From Pseudovirgaria hyperparasitica (taxonomy: Eukaryota > Ascomycota > Dothideomycetes > Acrospermales > Acrospermaceae), in assembly GCF_010093815.1 (NCBI RefSeq), contig NW_022985565.1, forward strand, positions 521,924 to 585,923: DNA of 64,000 bases, in the 5' to 3' direction. This document shows, piece after piece, positions 53,861-64,000 of the stretch. The notes beneath the pieces were generated by a model that did not search any database, had not been told where the DNA came from, and saw only the letters and a list, made by a program, of their open reading frames with translations. The position numbers and the translations under genes are program-made. Every line of letters begins with the position of its first letter. Within the stretch, counting starts at the first letter, position 1.

Positions 53861-54760
53861 ACTAAAACCAAGCTCTACGTGATAATAATCATGATGTAGT
53901 TTGTAATACCTAATTTTAGAAAAAAAAGATATTATTAATGTAAGTTATCGGGCTAATACGTGTGTAAATCATGATAACATGCAAACATAGTAGTAGTAGT
54001 ACTAAATACTACTTTCTATCTTTCTCTTCTTCTCTATTACTATAGAATAGTAGTTCAAATAAGATAAGAGAATATTTAATAGAGGTTGATAGAGATAGAT
54101 AAAATTTAGAAATTCCTATATCTATAGATCTAACTTCTGGGAGTAGAAAATAGTCATATAACCGACTTATATAGCGGGTTTACTTAACATATCTAATCTA
54201 ATATATATATATATATCTATAGCTCTATATTACTTGGATAAACTTAATAAACTTATCTTAGACTAGAATAGTCCAACTATATATGTTCTAGAGAGTAGTC
54301 TACTTAAAACTATCTATATGTATAAAGGGCCTGTAGAAGAAGAAGAAGCTAAAAGCTATCCATAACTAATGAATAAAGCTCCAAGTATTAATTAATACGT
54401 ACGTAGCTATAGATAGAAGTAAGAAATCTACTATACTTTCTTATCTAGATCAAGTAGATTACTATGTTTACTACATACTAGATAACATGCTTTAGACTCT
54501 ATAGCTTTTGTTACGAACAGGGATATCACGGTAATGGTATGATGATTGCTATCTCTATCTAGTGAAACATCTCTTACAGATGTCTGTCATTATTGACAGG
54601 GTGACTTGGTGCTATCAAATAGTGCCAATCAATAGGTATAGACATAGAATGCACTGCTAGAAACCCCAATAATAAGCCATTGAAGTTTGGTCGATAATAT
54701 ATATCTAGGCCTAATCTATCGCAAATTCATTAGCAGCAACCCCAACGCATTTACCTGTTT
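53861..54760. repeat. AT-rich block, probable RIP-degraded repeat
   Basis: Visibly AT-rich with many TpA steps and runs such as ctatata, tatatatatat and tagtagtagta, in sharp contrast to the genes on both sides. This is the usual look of repeats mutated by RIP in Pezizomycotina. I cannot identify the parent element: no transposase, reverse transcriptase or terminal repeat is recognisable. The flanking 54761-55061 has normal composition and no gene. Confidence 0.6.
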
Positions 54761-55061
54761 TAGGTGACATGGTGTCTATAAAGCGGCATATATACACCCA
54801 TTTGGACAATCAATGCAATAGTTCGCAAGGGACGAATGGAGAGGGGAGCCACGGAAGCTGCCCAGGTGCGTTAAACCAGGTGTCACAGCTTGTAGTTGTG
54901 AATCTTAGCTTGATAGTCGTTATTCGCTTGTTTGCGTGAGCCTCCAGCTGTCCTCTCGTGCGGCATAATCCATCGCGCGTCTATTAAGTCATGATGGTAT
55001 ACTGCACCCAATACAGACATTTCGATGGGTATGCAAGTAAAGTTCATCTGCTACAAAGGCC

Positions 55062-58000
55062 TTAGAGATTCGCAAATTCGAAGGAAGGTGAACCAGGTTC
55101 AGCTAAAGAAGCTGCTTTTGGAAGCGCATTCAGCTTGTCGCTCCCAGCGTCATCCTGCACCAGGAATATGTCCACTTCTTTCAACTTGGGAATTGTCGCT
55201 TTCAAACTTGGTGCCAGCTCCCCTAACACTTTGATCTCGTCGAATCCAAGCTTCCTCTCGAATACCGTGCTTCTTGACTCTCCCGACTCTAATCTCCGCT
55301 TGAGCAATTGAATGAATGGCATCGCTTTCTTCATGTCGGCTCTGTTAATCTTCTCACCCACTTTTTTAACATCCAGCGTCACTCCGTCGAACATCTCACG
55401 CACCAAATCTATGTACTCAATCTGCCAAGCAGGCCACGACTTTGCAGCAAAGATTGTCAAGCGTTTAAATTGGTTTGGATCGTAATTGGAGTGTTTGCCT
55501 TTAGCAATGCGTTTCTGTTGCGTGCCCTCCAGAGAGCTGATAGTCGCCATGATTGAACGTATGTAACTAGAAATTGCGGTAAGGGACTCTCTAGGCTCAG
55601 GTACTTCGGGAAATGGAACAGATTGAATCGTTGACGGCTATAAGAATAATCAGTAGTGCCTTGGATGCGAGGAACGGTATCATTCGGGTCTTTTACGATA
55701 GTAAATAACATACCTTGTTCAGAATCTCTCTCCAGACGTGTTCCGACCAATGCGGAGCAATAACGCAAATCATCTGTGCTTGAAGTTCAACGAAGCGATG
55801 AACACAGTCATGGTGCATGCCGACCCCTGCAGATGTGGTGGAGATGCGGTAGCTGTCGCGTGCTGCTGTGAAGTCATAGAAGCCTGACTTGAGGGCTGCT
55901 TTATAGTTGGTCCTATTTGTTTCGTCAGCGCATGTAGTGTTGTCTATATGGATCAAGTATACTTACGTCGCGAAATGTTGGACCGTTGCCCGCACAAGAA
56001 TGTCAAGTTCATTCTCAAAGAGCTCATCCCAGAATAATTTTGATCCTCCCCTTTGATCTGTATCAGAAGTTTTGGATCGCTTTCCCTCCTGAAGTCCATG
56101 ATATGCCTCATTCTCTTTCAGGATTCGTGCTCCGGTAATCACCTCTTCAATCCACTTTCGAAGTTCGTAAAGCTTCAAGATAATGGCGTTTGCCACGTTT
56201 TCCTCGAAGTTCGCATCTTCCACCCCGTCGCCTCCGTCTGCAAGGGCAATTCGCGTGGCATCTGCTCCAAATTTCCTGATTGCAGCATCCAGCGTTAGGA
56301 AATTGCCACTACTCTTACTCATTTTACTGCCATTCAATGTGACATGACCATTAATCCTGATTCCCTTTGGTAAATATTGAGGCGAGCATTTGCCCCACAA
56401 TGCTTGGTGGACGTAGAGAAAAAAGATGAGATGGTTGGTAATCAGATCCTTTCCACTGACACGAACGTCCAGTGGGTACCAATAAGTAAACTCTCTTCGC
56501 ATTTTCTCAAGAGTGTCTTTGTCGATATCCGTCTCGACTTCATGTCGAATGGCGAAGATGTAGTCCCACACATCATCAGTCATTTGTGGTACCTGAATAT
56601 TGGCAATACCTGGCTGGGTGCCATACATGTTGCCATGTAGATAGTGGGCAACCGTGTAGTACGCCATATAGATTGTAGAGTCGGACAAACCCTCTACGAG
56701 TTCTGAAGGATCCCAGGGCAGCTTTGTGCCAAGGCCATATTGTCGGGTAACGCACCACTGGGACATCCATGCCAGGGTATTCTCGATTGCGTGTTTCGTT
56801 GAGGCCGTAAAACAGTTGAATCCTTGCCCATCGTTGTTGCGGACATGCCCAAGGACCTCATCACGCCATGTCTCATCGAGGTCTCCGTAGGTCAAGAACC
56901 ATTGATCTAAATATGCTGCAACGCAGTCGTCGCCAGATCGCGATATGGCTCTTCCATCGGGCTCGCAATATTCAATCGCATCGTGGGAATCTATCAAACT
57001 TTGTCGAACAAGGTTCTTGGCATCTTGAACCAACATTCCCGAAAATTCGCCCACGATTAGCGTTCCTTGATAGAAGCCTACTTTATACGCTTGCTCTTTT
57101 GCCTCGGCCAGCCTCTGGGTGTCTTTTGGAGAGTTAATCTTCATTTGCTTTACAAGAGTCGGAGCAATAAGATTGCCATGGTTAGGTGTGTCAATGATAG
57201 GTAAGAGCTCCAAAGACACCCACTCCGAACTGATTCCATAAAAGTCTGCCTTTTTTGACAACTCTATGGTCATAGCGTAGTCATCGGGACTATCAGATGG
57301 TACGGATGTGACGACACCGGTGCCCTTTGTTTCCGAGATGGTATCCATGGGAATGACATAAACCTCTCCTTGACGGCTCAATGGAGCACTGACTGTAGAA
57401 CCAATGACATCAGACCCGCTGAGCTCTACGACCCTTTGGACGATTCCCCAATCTAGGCCAGTGAAAATGCCCTGAAAAGCCATGTTGCGAGCAGCTCTGT
57501 TCGTGACAAAGAAGAAGTCCGTCTCCGAGACTCGGAAAATGCCATAGGTGATTGCAGGTGAGACGAATACATTAGTTTGTCCGTACATTGTTTCGGGACG
57601 GAGGGTAGCCGGAACCATGTATATATTAGCATCAGCAGGTATTTTACCTTCTAGAATACGTTGTGCTTGTTCGGACCATTGCTTGACTTTACATTTGATA
57701 GCTGTGTATTCTTGCGTTCGAACAGATTCTCCCTCAGCTCTGTCGTGATCTAGGCAAGGCTGCCGGTCCTTTGGCGAGTAAATAGAATATCGCTTGCCGA
57801 AACGAATTTTTCCCAGCTCTTTTAATCGTCGCATTTGCCACTGTACGAATGAATCATAGAACAGATTTGCTTCGGTGGTGATGAAGCTCCGCCTCCAGTC
57901 AATTGAGCACCCAAATGCAGTAAAATGCTCTTGCCACAGCTTCGGGAAGTATTGTAGCCAGTATTGGGGGTTAGCGAATTTGTAGATCTCTGTACGAGGT

Positions 58001-58798
58001 ATGCCTAAGGACAACATAACTTGGAATTGGTATTTGGCCTTGACGGACTTCAAAGCGGCCTTTCCTGGAATGAACTTGAGCTGAGTCTAGCAAGACTTGG
58101 CTTGAAATCTCCTTACCTTTTCGAACATTGGTGAACTTGGTGATATCTTCCTTCGTCTGCGCTTGTGTTGAGTCAGGAGATGCAACCACGTCTCCATCGT
58201 TATTCTCATCGTAGTCCGCGAAATCAATACCAAACAGATTGATCTCGTGGACAAGTTTATCTGCACATGCCTTGATTGGCATGCCAGTGGCATGGTAACC
58301 CTGGGGATACAGCGTTCGCTTTCCCTGGGCTCTGGCAACACGAGCCGCAAACTCAATCTTGGACATGGTGAATGCATGTCCCAAGTGTGGAGAGCCGTTG
58401 ACATATCTATCTAGATCAGCTGATTGCCATCTGCAAGTAAAGATTCTCCTTTACGGATATGCCATTGTTCCTGGCCAAAGTCAATCTAAATTGTAGGAAT
58501 GGGTGACCAGTATCATTACTCAAGAACTTCGGCACTCGAGCACGTAGCTCTTCATGGCTCATGGATCCTGGAGGATATTCTGAGCATGAAGGCGCATCAG
58601 CTTCGAAAACCCTCTCATCTTGCCAAAGCTTCTGGTATTTCTTCTCGGTTGCTTGCAGAACGTCTCGTTTCTCTGTCTATAGGGGTATCATTAGCGACTG
58701 GAAGAAGTTTAGGATCGATTACTCGGTACATTTTCGATCTTGATAGTCAAGTGAGAATGTTGGTCTGGATCTGTGATCCCGACTAGTTCAAGGGACAT
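55062..58798 (-). CDS. cytosolic leucyl-tRNA synthetase
   Basis: Seven exons (58798-58730, 58676-58520, 58470-58455, 58406-58117, 58064-55967, 55912-55714 and 55637-55062) give about 1134 aa, the expected length. The start [13 protein letters not shown] runs into [23 protein letters not shown], a conserved N terminus. The class I signature is [17 protein letters not shown] (HLGH at 88-91), and KMSKSSGN lies at about 758-762. LFPKL-like and WDYIF-type core segments and the editing (CP1) domain with [11 protein letters not shown] lie between. The C-terminal part ([17 protein letters not shown]) matches eukaryotic LeuRS. The third exon is only 16 nt, yet it rebuilds the MAYP preceding YVNG, so it is needed. 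The enzyme charges tRNA-Leu in the cytosol. No targeting peptide is present, so a separate mitochondrial enzyme must be encoded elsewhere. Confidence 0.94.
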
Positions 58799-59600
58799 TG
58801 CTGATTGCGGATGCGGAAACGCGACGAGTTGAAGAAGTACTGTAATGTAGTTCTCGTTTGTGCAGCTTCGCCTTTGGCGAGATTATATCGGTGTAACCAT
58901 AGTTGCATCCTGGGAAAGCTTGGCAGCCGATGTCCGTCCATGCTGCGTGCACATGATTTATAGTAGAGATGATATCTTGTAATATGCTTAGCTATTGATA
59001 TATATTAATTATAAAAGCACTACTATATACTAGTTTTGTATGATTACGCGCTAACTACTATACCAAAAGGACCGAATTTCAAAGCTACTAATTACTGCTT
59101 TGACGGTGGTTCCCGCTGCTTAGCTAGGGCTGAGCTACATGGTCCGTGCCTTATACACGTGCGTGACTCATAACAGTGACTTCTTACAGTATAACATGGA
59201 CATTTCCTATATTTCCAATAGTTATATTTTTACAGTTAGAGATTAAGATCTCGAGAATTGTATACTAATAGAGGCCAATCATAAAAGAGGTAAGAGAGAC
59301 AAGATATGTTACTGTCATCTATTATTAGATTATTGAATATACTGTACTAGACTACTATCAGAAAGTTCCTTTGAGCTAACTAGTAGTGCTATCTAGTCTC
59401 GGCGGATCAACGGTCTCTAACGCAACCAACGATGAACAAGGCTAGACGGCATCGCTACTAGCAACCACACCTCGCCCCCCCCTAACAGATCTATACCATC
59501 AAAGTCGCAAAAGCGGGTTCATCCAGCACCACGCTGTGGACACCTTCTCTTACTTCGCTTTCATACGACTCTGACATCCATACTCCCCATCTCCTCGGCC
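58799..59600. other. gene-free region with AT-rich patch
   Basis: LeuRS promoter, then an AT-rich, TpA-rich patch at about 58975-59390 resembling a small RIP-degraded repeat, then the promoter of the divergent kinase gene (C-rich run near 59475). Confidence 0.5.
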
Positions 59601-60835
59601 ATGCCACTACGCATCGGACAAGTCCTCCAGGGGGCCAGAGGCGTATATGAGTTGCTACAGCCGCTAAAGGGCTCCAGCGTCTTCAAGGCCAAAGTGCTAT
59701 CCAGCTCTTCTTCTGCGCCTCAGTCAAAGTGGTAAGACTATATATCTACAGCCCTATATCTAGGGGTTATGACGTACTTACTTACTCACCATCACTCACT
59801 CACTCACTCTAGGGCTGTCGTTAAAACGGCAGGTACAGATGATGAGAGGATGTGCCTGAGACGCGAGTACCGTAACTATAGCATTCCTGCAATCGCATCG
59901 AGCCCGCATATCCGGGCTATGTGCGATACTATCCCGTCGGACTCGAAGCATGAAGATGAATTACCATGTCTGGTGTTTGAGTGGATGGACGTTGACCTTA
60001 GATCTGTGTATGCGATCGATTTCCGGTCTAGGCCGGCGTTGCCTAGAGCGGTGTCGAAGGCGGTGCTGTCGGCTCTGCATACGCTCAAGACGCTTGATGC
60101 GGTGCATACAGGTAGTGGATTCTATCTCTGTTCTATTGCGTGATTGCTGATGGATTGAATTGTTAGATGTCAATCCGAATAATATCTTTATTACCAATGC
60201 AGATAGTGATTGTCCGGTCGTTAAGCTTGGAGATTTGGGAGTTAGTAAGTATATATAAAACATAGTTTTACTAGACTAAGTTAACCTCTGACCTGCTTAG
60301 CAATCAAAGATAGCTATACAAAACAACGCGCCCAAAGCCTACCATGTCGAGCTCCAGAGGTCTGGCAAGGCTATTCCTGCCGACACGCCTCAGACGTCTG
60401 GTCACTGGCAGTCACAGTCCGTATCAATCAGAATCCGGATATCCCAAGACACGCTAACCCTACAAGCTAACCACCAAACTCTCACCCCTCCCCCTCTTCG
60501 GCCACCTCGACAAGATCATCGAAGGCGAGACCGAAGCATGGTGTATCGCCAAGCTCATCTGTCTCGTCGGCCCCATAGGCCAGCCCATCAACCCAGCCTA
60601 CGAAGACGAGTTCGCGCTCGCGCGACAGCTGGCCGTCATGGACCACCCGCTTACGCGTGTACAGTCCAAGCTTGTGCAGAGAGGCCACTGGCGGACGGAG
60701 CTCGAGTATATTCCCGACCCGCCGGTGCCGCGGGATTTGCTGGATTTTATCGGGGAGATACTGGTCATGGATCCTGAGAAGCGGCCGACGGCTGCGCAGG
60801 CTTTGCAGCATCCGTATTTGCAAGCTGCGTTGTGA
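59601..60835 (+). CDS. divergent fungal protein kinase-like protein
   Basis: Five exons (59601-59731, 59813-60111, 60167-60244, 60301-60416 and 60467-60835) give about 330 aa, all in phase. Kinase landmarks are AVVKTAG (beta-3 Lys), LVFEWMDVDLRSVY (hinge), HTDVNPNNIFI (catalytic loop, HRD changed to HTD), VVKLGDLGVT (DFG changed to DLG), LPCRAPEVWQG (APE) and DVWSLAVT (subdomain IX), with KRPTAAQALQHPYL at the end. The glycine-rich loop is not recognisable (LQGARGVYELLQPLK). The catalytic and metal Asp are kept, so activity is possible. It resembles small expanded fungal kinase families of unknown role. The first intron contains a short TCAC repeat before its acceptor. The last acceptor (TACAAG) is the least certain junction. 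Confidence 0.82.
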
Positions 60836-61396
60836 AAGGGGGTAAGATATCCACTGTGTTTGTATGTGTAAATTTTGATGGTTTGTAGGATTAGGTGGCC
60901 TCGATTCATGGCTATCTGTTTCATTAGGACTTCACCCGCCCACGACTGTATTACTTACTGTCATTTTATAGTATGCCTGTTAGCGGTATATGCTCCCTGC
61001 TCATCATCTAAAAGAACTGTACTATACTACACTACACTATACCATATATATACCATACATATTTAGATTCTCTAGATTATCTCCCCCTTATACTCCAATC
61101 TTTTAACATTCCTTAAAAAAACATTTGAAATATATATACACACACAAATATAATACACACAGAACCCTCCTACCAAATTCCATCACAACAATCCGTACGT
61201 AAGTACGTTCTATTTCTACCTTAATTTCACCTTATTCCACTGCCGTGGTACTGGAGCTGGACTGTAGTGGACTGTAGTTGGATTGGACTGGAGCTAGACT
61301 TTCGCTATAATATATATACATATACACATATACCCCAATTCAATTGCTAGCAATGAAGACGAAGAAGTGTCTGGGGATGTCATGTATATACAGGGG

Positions 61397-61397
<1 letters not shown>
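60836..61397. other. gene-free, AT-rich spacer
   Basis: 3' flank of the kinase gene. It contains TA-rich and short GGACTG-type repeats around 61255-61300. No gene is visible. Confidence 0.45.
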
Positions 61398-61492
<95 letters not shown>

Positions 61493-61502
61493 NNNNNNNN
61501 NN

Positions 61503-61597
<95 letters not shown>
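61398..61597. repeat. long (CA)n microsatellite with assembly gap
   Basis: An unbroken CA dinucleotide run of about 95 bases on the left and 95 on the right of ten N (61493-61502). The gap is inside the repeat, so the true length is unknown. Frames translated from it (THTHTH, VCVCVC) are not genes. Confidence 0.98.
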
Positions 61598-61598
<1 letters not shown>

Positions 61599-61949
61599 GA
61601 TAGATATACACCATCATGCATTCACGCGCACATGAGTATCATTCCATTCCGAACCTAAACACAGCTCAACAGCAGCGCAAAACAAGCTACCGTCCCGCCA
61701 TCCGTAGTCCACAGTCCAGCAAGTACGAATATCCGACTTCAAACGTCCGAAACCATCCGATCCGATGCGATCCCCGACCCGAACCGAGACCTCAAATCTA
61801 AGCCCTCCTACATAATACAATCCCCACGAGCAAACACTCTGAATATAGGCATAAAGCCGATGCGATGTGCTGCTGATATAATGTGCTTGTGAACATGCCG
61901 TGAATATGCCTGTGTATGATACGATCCAGCCAACCAACCAAAACCCCCC
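61598..61949. other. 3' flank of symplekin gene
   Basis: Between the microsatellite and the stop codon at 61950. It has no gene of its own; probably the 3' UTR of the leftward gene. Confidence 0.45.
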
Positions 61950-64000
61950 TCACACAGCAGTCTCCGTCTTGACAACAACCGGCGCGGCCGCCTGTGCAGA
62001 TGTGCCGTTTGCGAGGCCGCCTGCTTGCTCTTCCTGCACCAGGACATGCGGGCGCCACTTCTGCAGCACTTTAGCGGCGCGGGCCTTTGCGCCTTCGTAG
62101 TTGCGGTATAAGTCCTCGATTGCGTCGATGCAGAGGTCGCGTACGGGCGGTCTGGTGATGATGCAGTATCTGTGATTTTACCAAAAGTCAGTCGCGGAAC
62201 GAGGATTTGGTGAAATGTAGGGTAATAAGGAGAGAAAAAGAGAGAGAGAGGAGAGAGGAAAACGTACAGCAGTGAAGTCACAACCATGTCGACGCGCTCG
62301 GGATCTCGGGCCAGGTCTTTGACGGCATCGATGACGTCCTTTTCCAGCCCGGGGATCTCGCCCATGAAGCGGATGAGCACGTTCTTGTCCTTTGCATCCA
62401 GATACGGCAGGATGCCGTTGAGCAGCTTCATCGTCCAGGCGCGGTAGTTTCTCGACACCACCCTGCCCTCGTGCTTGTTGATCATGAAGTCGCCGTACCA
62501 CTCCTCTGTCAGCCAGGCGATGGCGACGTCGATCCGTCGGCGGAAGTCTTCGACAACGTAGTGCCACAGATCGTCGCGGATCGAGTTCGAAATCGCCTCA
62601 GGCGTCACGGAGGAGGGCTTCTTTTCTTCGCTTTTCACGGCGTTTGGTGCTGCGCTTATGCCGGCGCTTGCCCTTGTGGCCAGGCGGACGATGATTGTCA
62701 CCCATGAATTCCGGTCGTAGCTGCTGGCCGCCAGCCTGTTGAAGCCTGCTTTCGGCGCAGTCTGGCGTGTGCTCGGGCTCGTGGAGCTCATCACGCCAAA
62801 CAGGCGCTTCGCCGTTGCCTTGCACGTTTCAGCAAGCTGTAATTCAGAGAAAGGCTCGGGGGGAGGGAGTTTGAAGGTTCCTAGAGATATAGGAGCCTGG
62901 TCTATACCTCTTTCTTCTGTAGTGTCAAGTCTGTTTGCAAGCTGCTCGGCATCCTCGGGCGGCTGGAAGTCGGGCTCGTATTCATCGTCATCTTCAGCCA
63001 TGGCCTGTTGTTTCGCCGCTTGGGCGGCCATTGCTTGCTGCCGTGACTTGCCCAGCTCTAGATATTTTGTGCGCACCAGGTTCAGTGCATTCTGAAGCAT
63101 GGTTTCGTCCACTGCTTGTAAGAGCGGAACAGTTATCCGCGCGACGGTGTCTTGAGGGATAGCTGTCACGTCGAAGGATTTGATGATGGGGTCTTTCGTT
63201 ATGCCGAAAAGCTGCGCATACGTCATGGTCGTCGGGATTGGGGTGATCTCAGGGGGTTTCGTATTTTCTGGAGCCAGCTTCTGTCTCTTGGTCTGGTCCA
63301 CACCATTAGTGGGCTCGACTGGCGCTGATCGCTTCCGAGTGCTCTCGAAGTACTCTATTCGTGCACGTTGCATCCGCTCAATGTATTGCTGTATTCGTGG
63401 GTTCATCGGATTCTCAGGGGATCTGAGACTAGTCAGCGGAAACATCCTGAACATGTAATCTTACACAAGTCATACTTCTTCATCGAGTTCACTAGGAGCG
63501 CCCTCGTTGTCTTCTCCACCGATTTGACCACCAGTTTGCTTCTCGACGTCACAGGGCCGCTCACAAGCTTGACCGGATGGAAGTTGAGCACCTGCGTTAT
63601 TATCTTGTTCGCAATCGATGCCCGACTTCGAATGAGGCTTCCTAAGCTATTCAGTGTTGCAGTCACAAGCAGTGGGTCACTACCAGCCGTCAGCGTCCGT
63701 TCTCTCCATGCTATTTGTCCAACAGACCTGATGTCTTCTTGTAGTGTGCCGAGCAACCGGTCAAGGAGACCGGAAGCCTCTGCTTCGAGGTTCGAGGGGA
63801 TCAATATTGGGTGGTCGCGAGGCACGAGCGCAAGGGAGATTTCGTTCAGGTCAGGCCGCTATATCCAAACGTCAGTCACCGTGGACGCTGGCGAGAGCTT
63901 GACTTGATTACGTACCCGGGGATCTTTTATCACGCCAGGCGTCTGTGTCTGAACAACTCGTTGCACGAACTTGATGCAGCATATCCGAACTCCAGGCATC
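61950..64000 (-). CDS. PTA1: symplekin/PTA1, mRNA 3'-end processing subunit (partial, runs off right edge)
   Basis: Four visible exons (64000-63916, 63858-63476, 63422-62268 and 62169-61950); the 5' end lies beyond the window. The start of the visible part reads VRICCIKFVQRVVQTQTPGVIKD and, after splicing, RRPDLNEISLALVPRDHPI, the well-conserved symplekin N-terminal HEAT-like region. The second join reads NSMKKSPENPMNPRIQQYI, and the last reads TSLLYCIITRPPVRDLCID. The end is VVVKTETAV. Symplekin/Pta1 is the scaffold of the cleavage and polyadenylation factor, holding the CPSF and CstF parts together and binding Ssu72. The middle is low complexity (Ala, Gln, Asp/Glu: QQAMAAQAAKQQAMAEDDDEYEPD). 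A branch site GCTGAC supports the 53 bp second intron. Confidence 0.9.

Noticed and set aside
61294-61658. Open frames made of THTH or VCVC repeats
   Set aside because: They are translations of the CA microsatellite and run through the N gap.

Overview
This is a 64 kb piece of a filamentous ascomycete chromosome. Many short introns (about 45-80 bp, GT...AG, often with a CTGAC or CTAAC branch site) interrupt conserved eukaryotic genes. A Zn2Cys6 regulator, fungal enzyme families and AT-rich, TpA-rich gene-free blocks of the kind left by repeat-induced point mutation point to Pezizomycotina. The style fits Dothideomycetes/Pleosporales, but that is an inference. Exon joins were worked out by hand from splice signals, reading phase and family conservation, and none is confirmed by RNA.

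Layout. 1-22 kb is accessory-like: a multi-pass membrane protein, a secreted GH27 alpha-galactosidase, a small alpha/beta-barrel protein, a decayed zinc-type alcohol dehydrogenase, and a redox group (medium-chain reductase, short-chain reductase, Zn2Cys6 regulator). These are followed by a secreted germin-like cupin, an NmrA-like reductase, a CitE-type lyase, Golgi TVP23, a decayed sulfotransferase-like gene and a glycine-amidinotransferase-like enzyme. The gene-free stretches here are long and partly AT-rich.

22-52 kb is dense housekeeping: NAD(P)HX dehydratase, TAF7 and PWP1 (divergent pair), an APH-like protein, a UBE3D-like E2-binding protein, the oligosaccharyltransferase catalytic subunit STT3, two low-complexity fungal proteins, an STK16/Env7-like kinase, the sterol dehydrogenase ERG26, a UBE2Z-like E2, TRAPP subunit TRS23, proteasome RPN10, a borealin/Nbl1-like protein, a mitochondrial two-RRM protein and the peroxisomal receptor PEX5. 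52.6-55 kb is a gene-free, AT-rich block. 55-64 kb holds cytosolic leucyl-tRNA synthetase, a divergent protein kinase, a long CA microsatellite with an assembly gap, and symplekin/PTA1, which runs off the right edge.

Functional links. MDR, SDR and the Zn2Cys6 regulator are neighbours, and the MDR promoter has a CGG-N4-CCG palindrome of the type such regulators bind, so they may form a small regulated unit. The housekeeping genes look like ordinary core gene order. I see no convincing new multi-gene system. The most interesting items are the amidinotransferase-like enzyme, two newly recognised pseudogenes, two genes whose start codon appears split by an intron, very small exons, and a G3N3 repeat inside PEX5.
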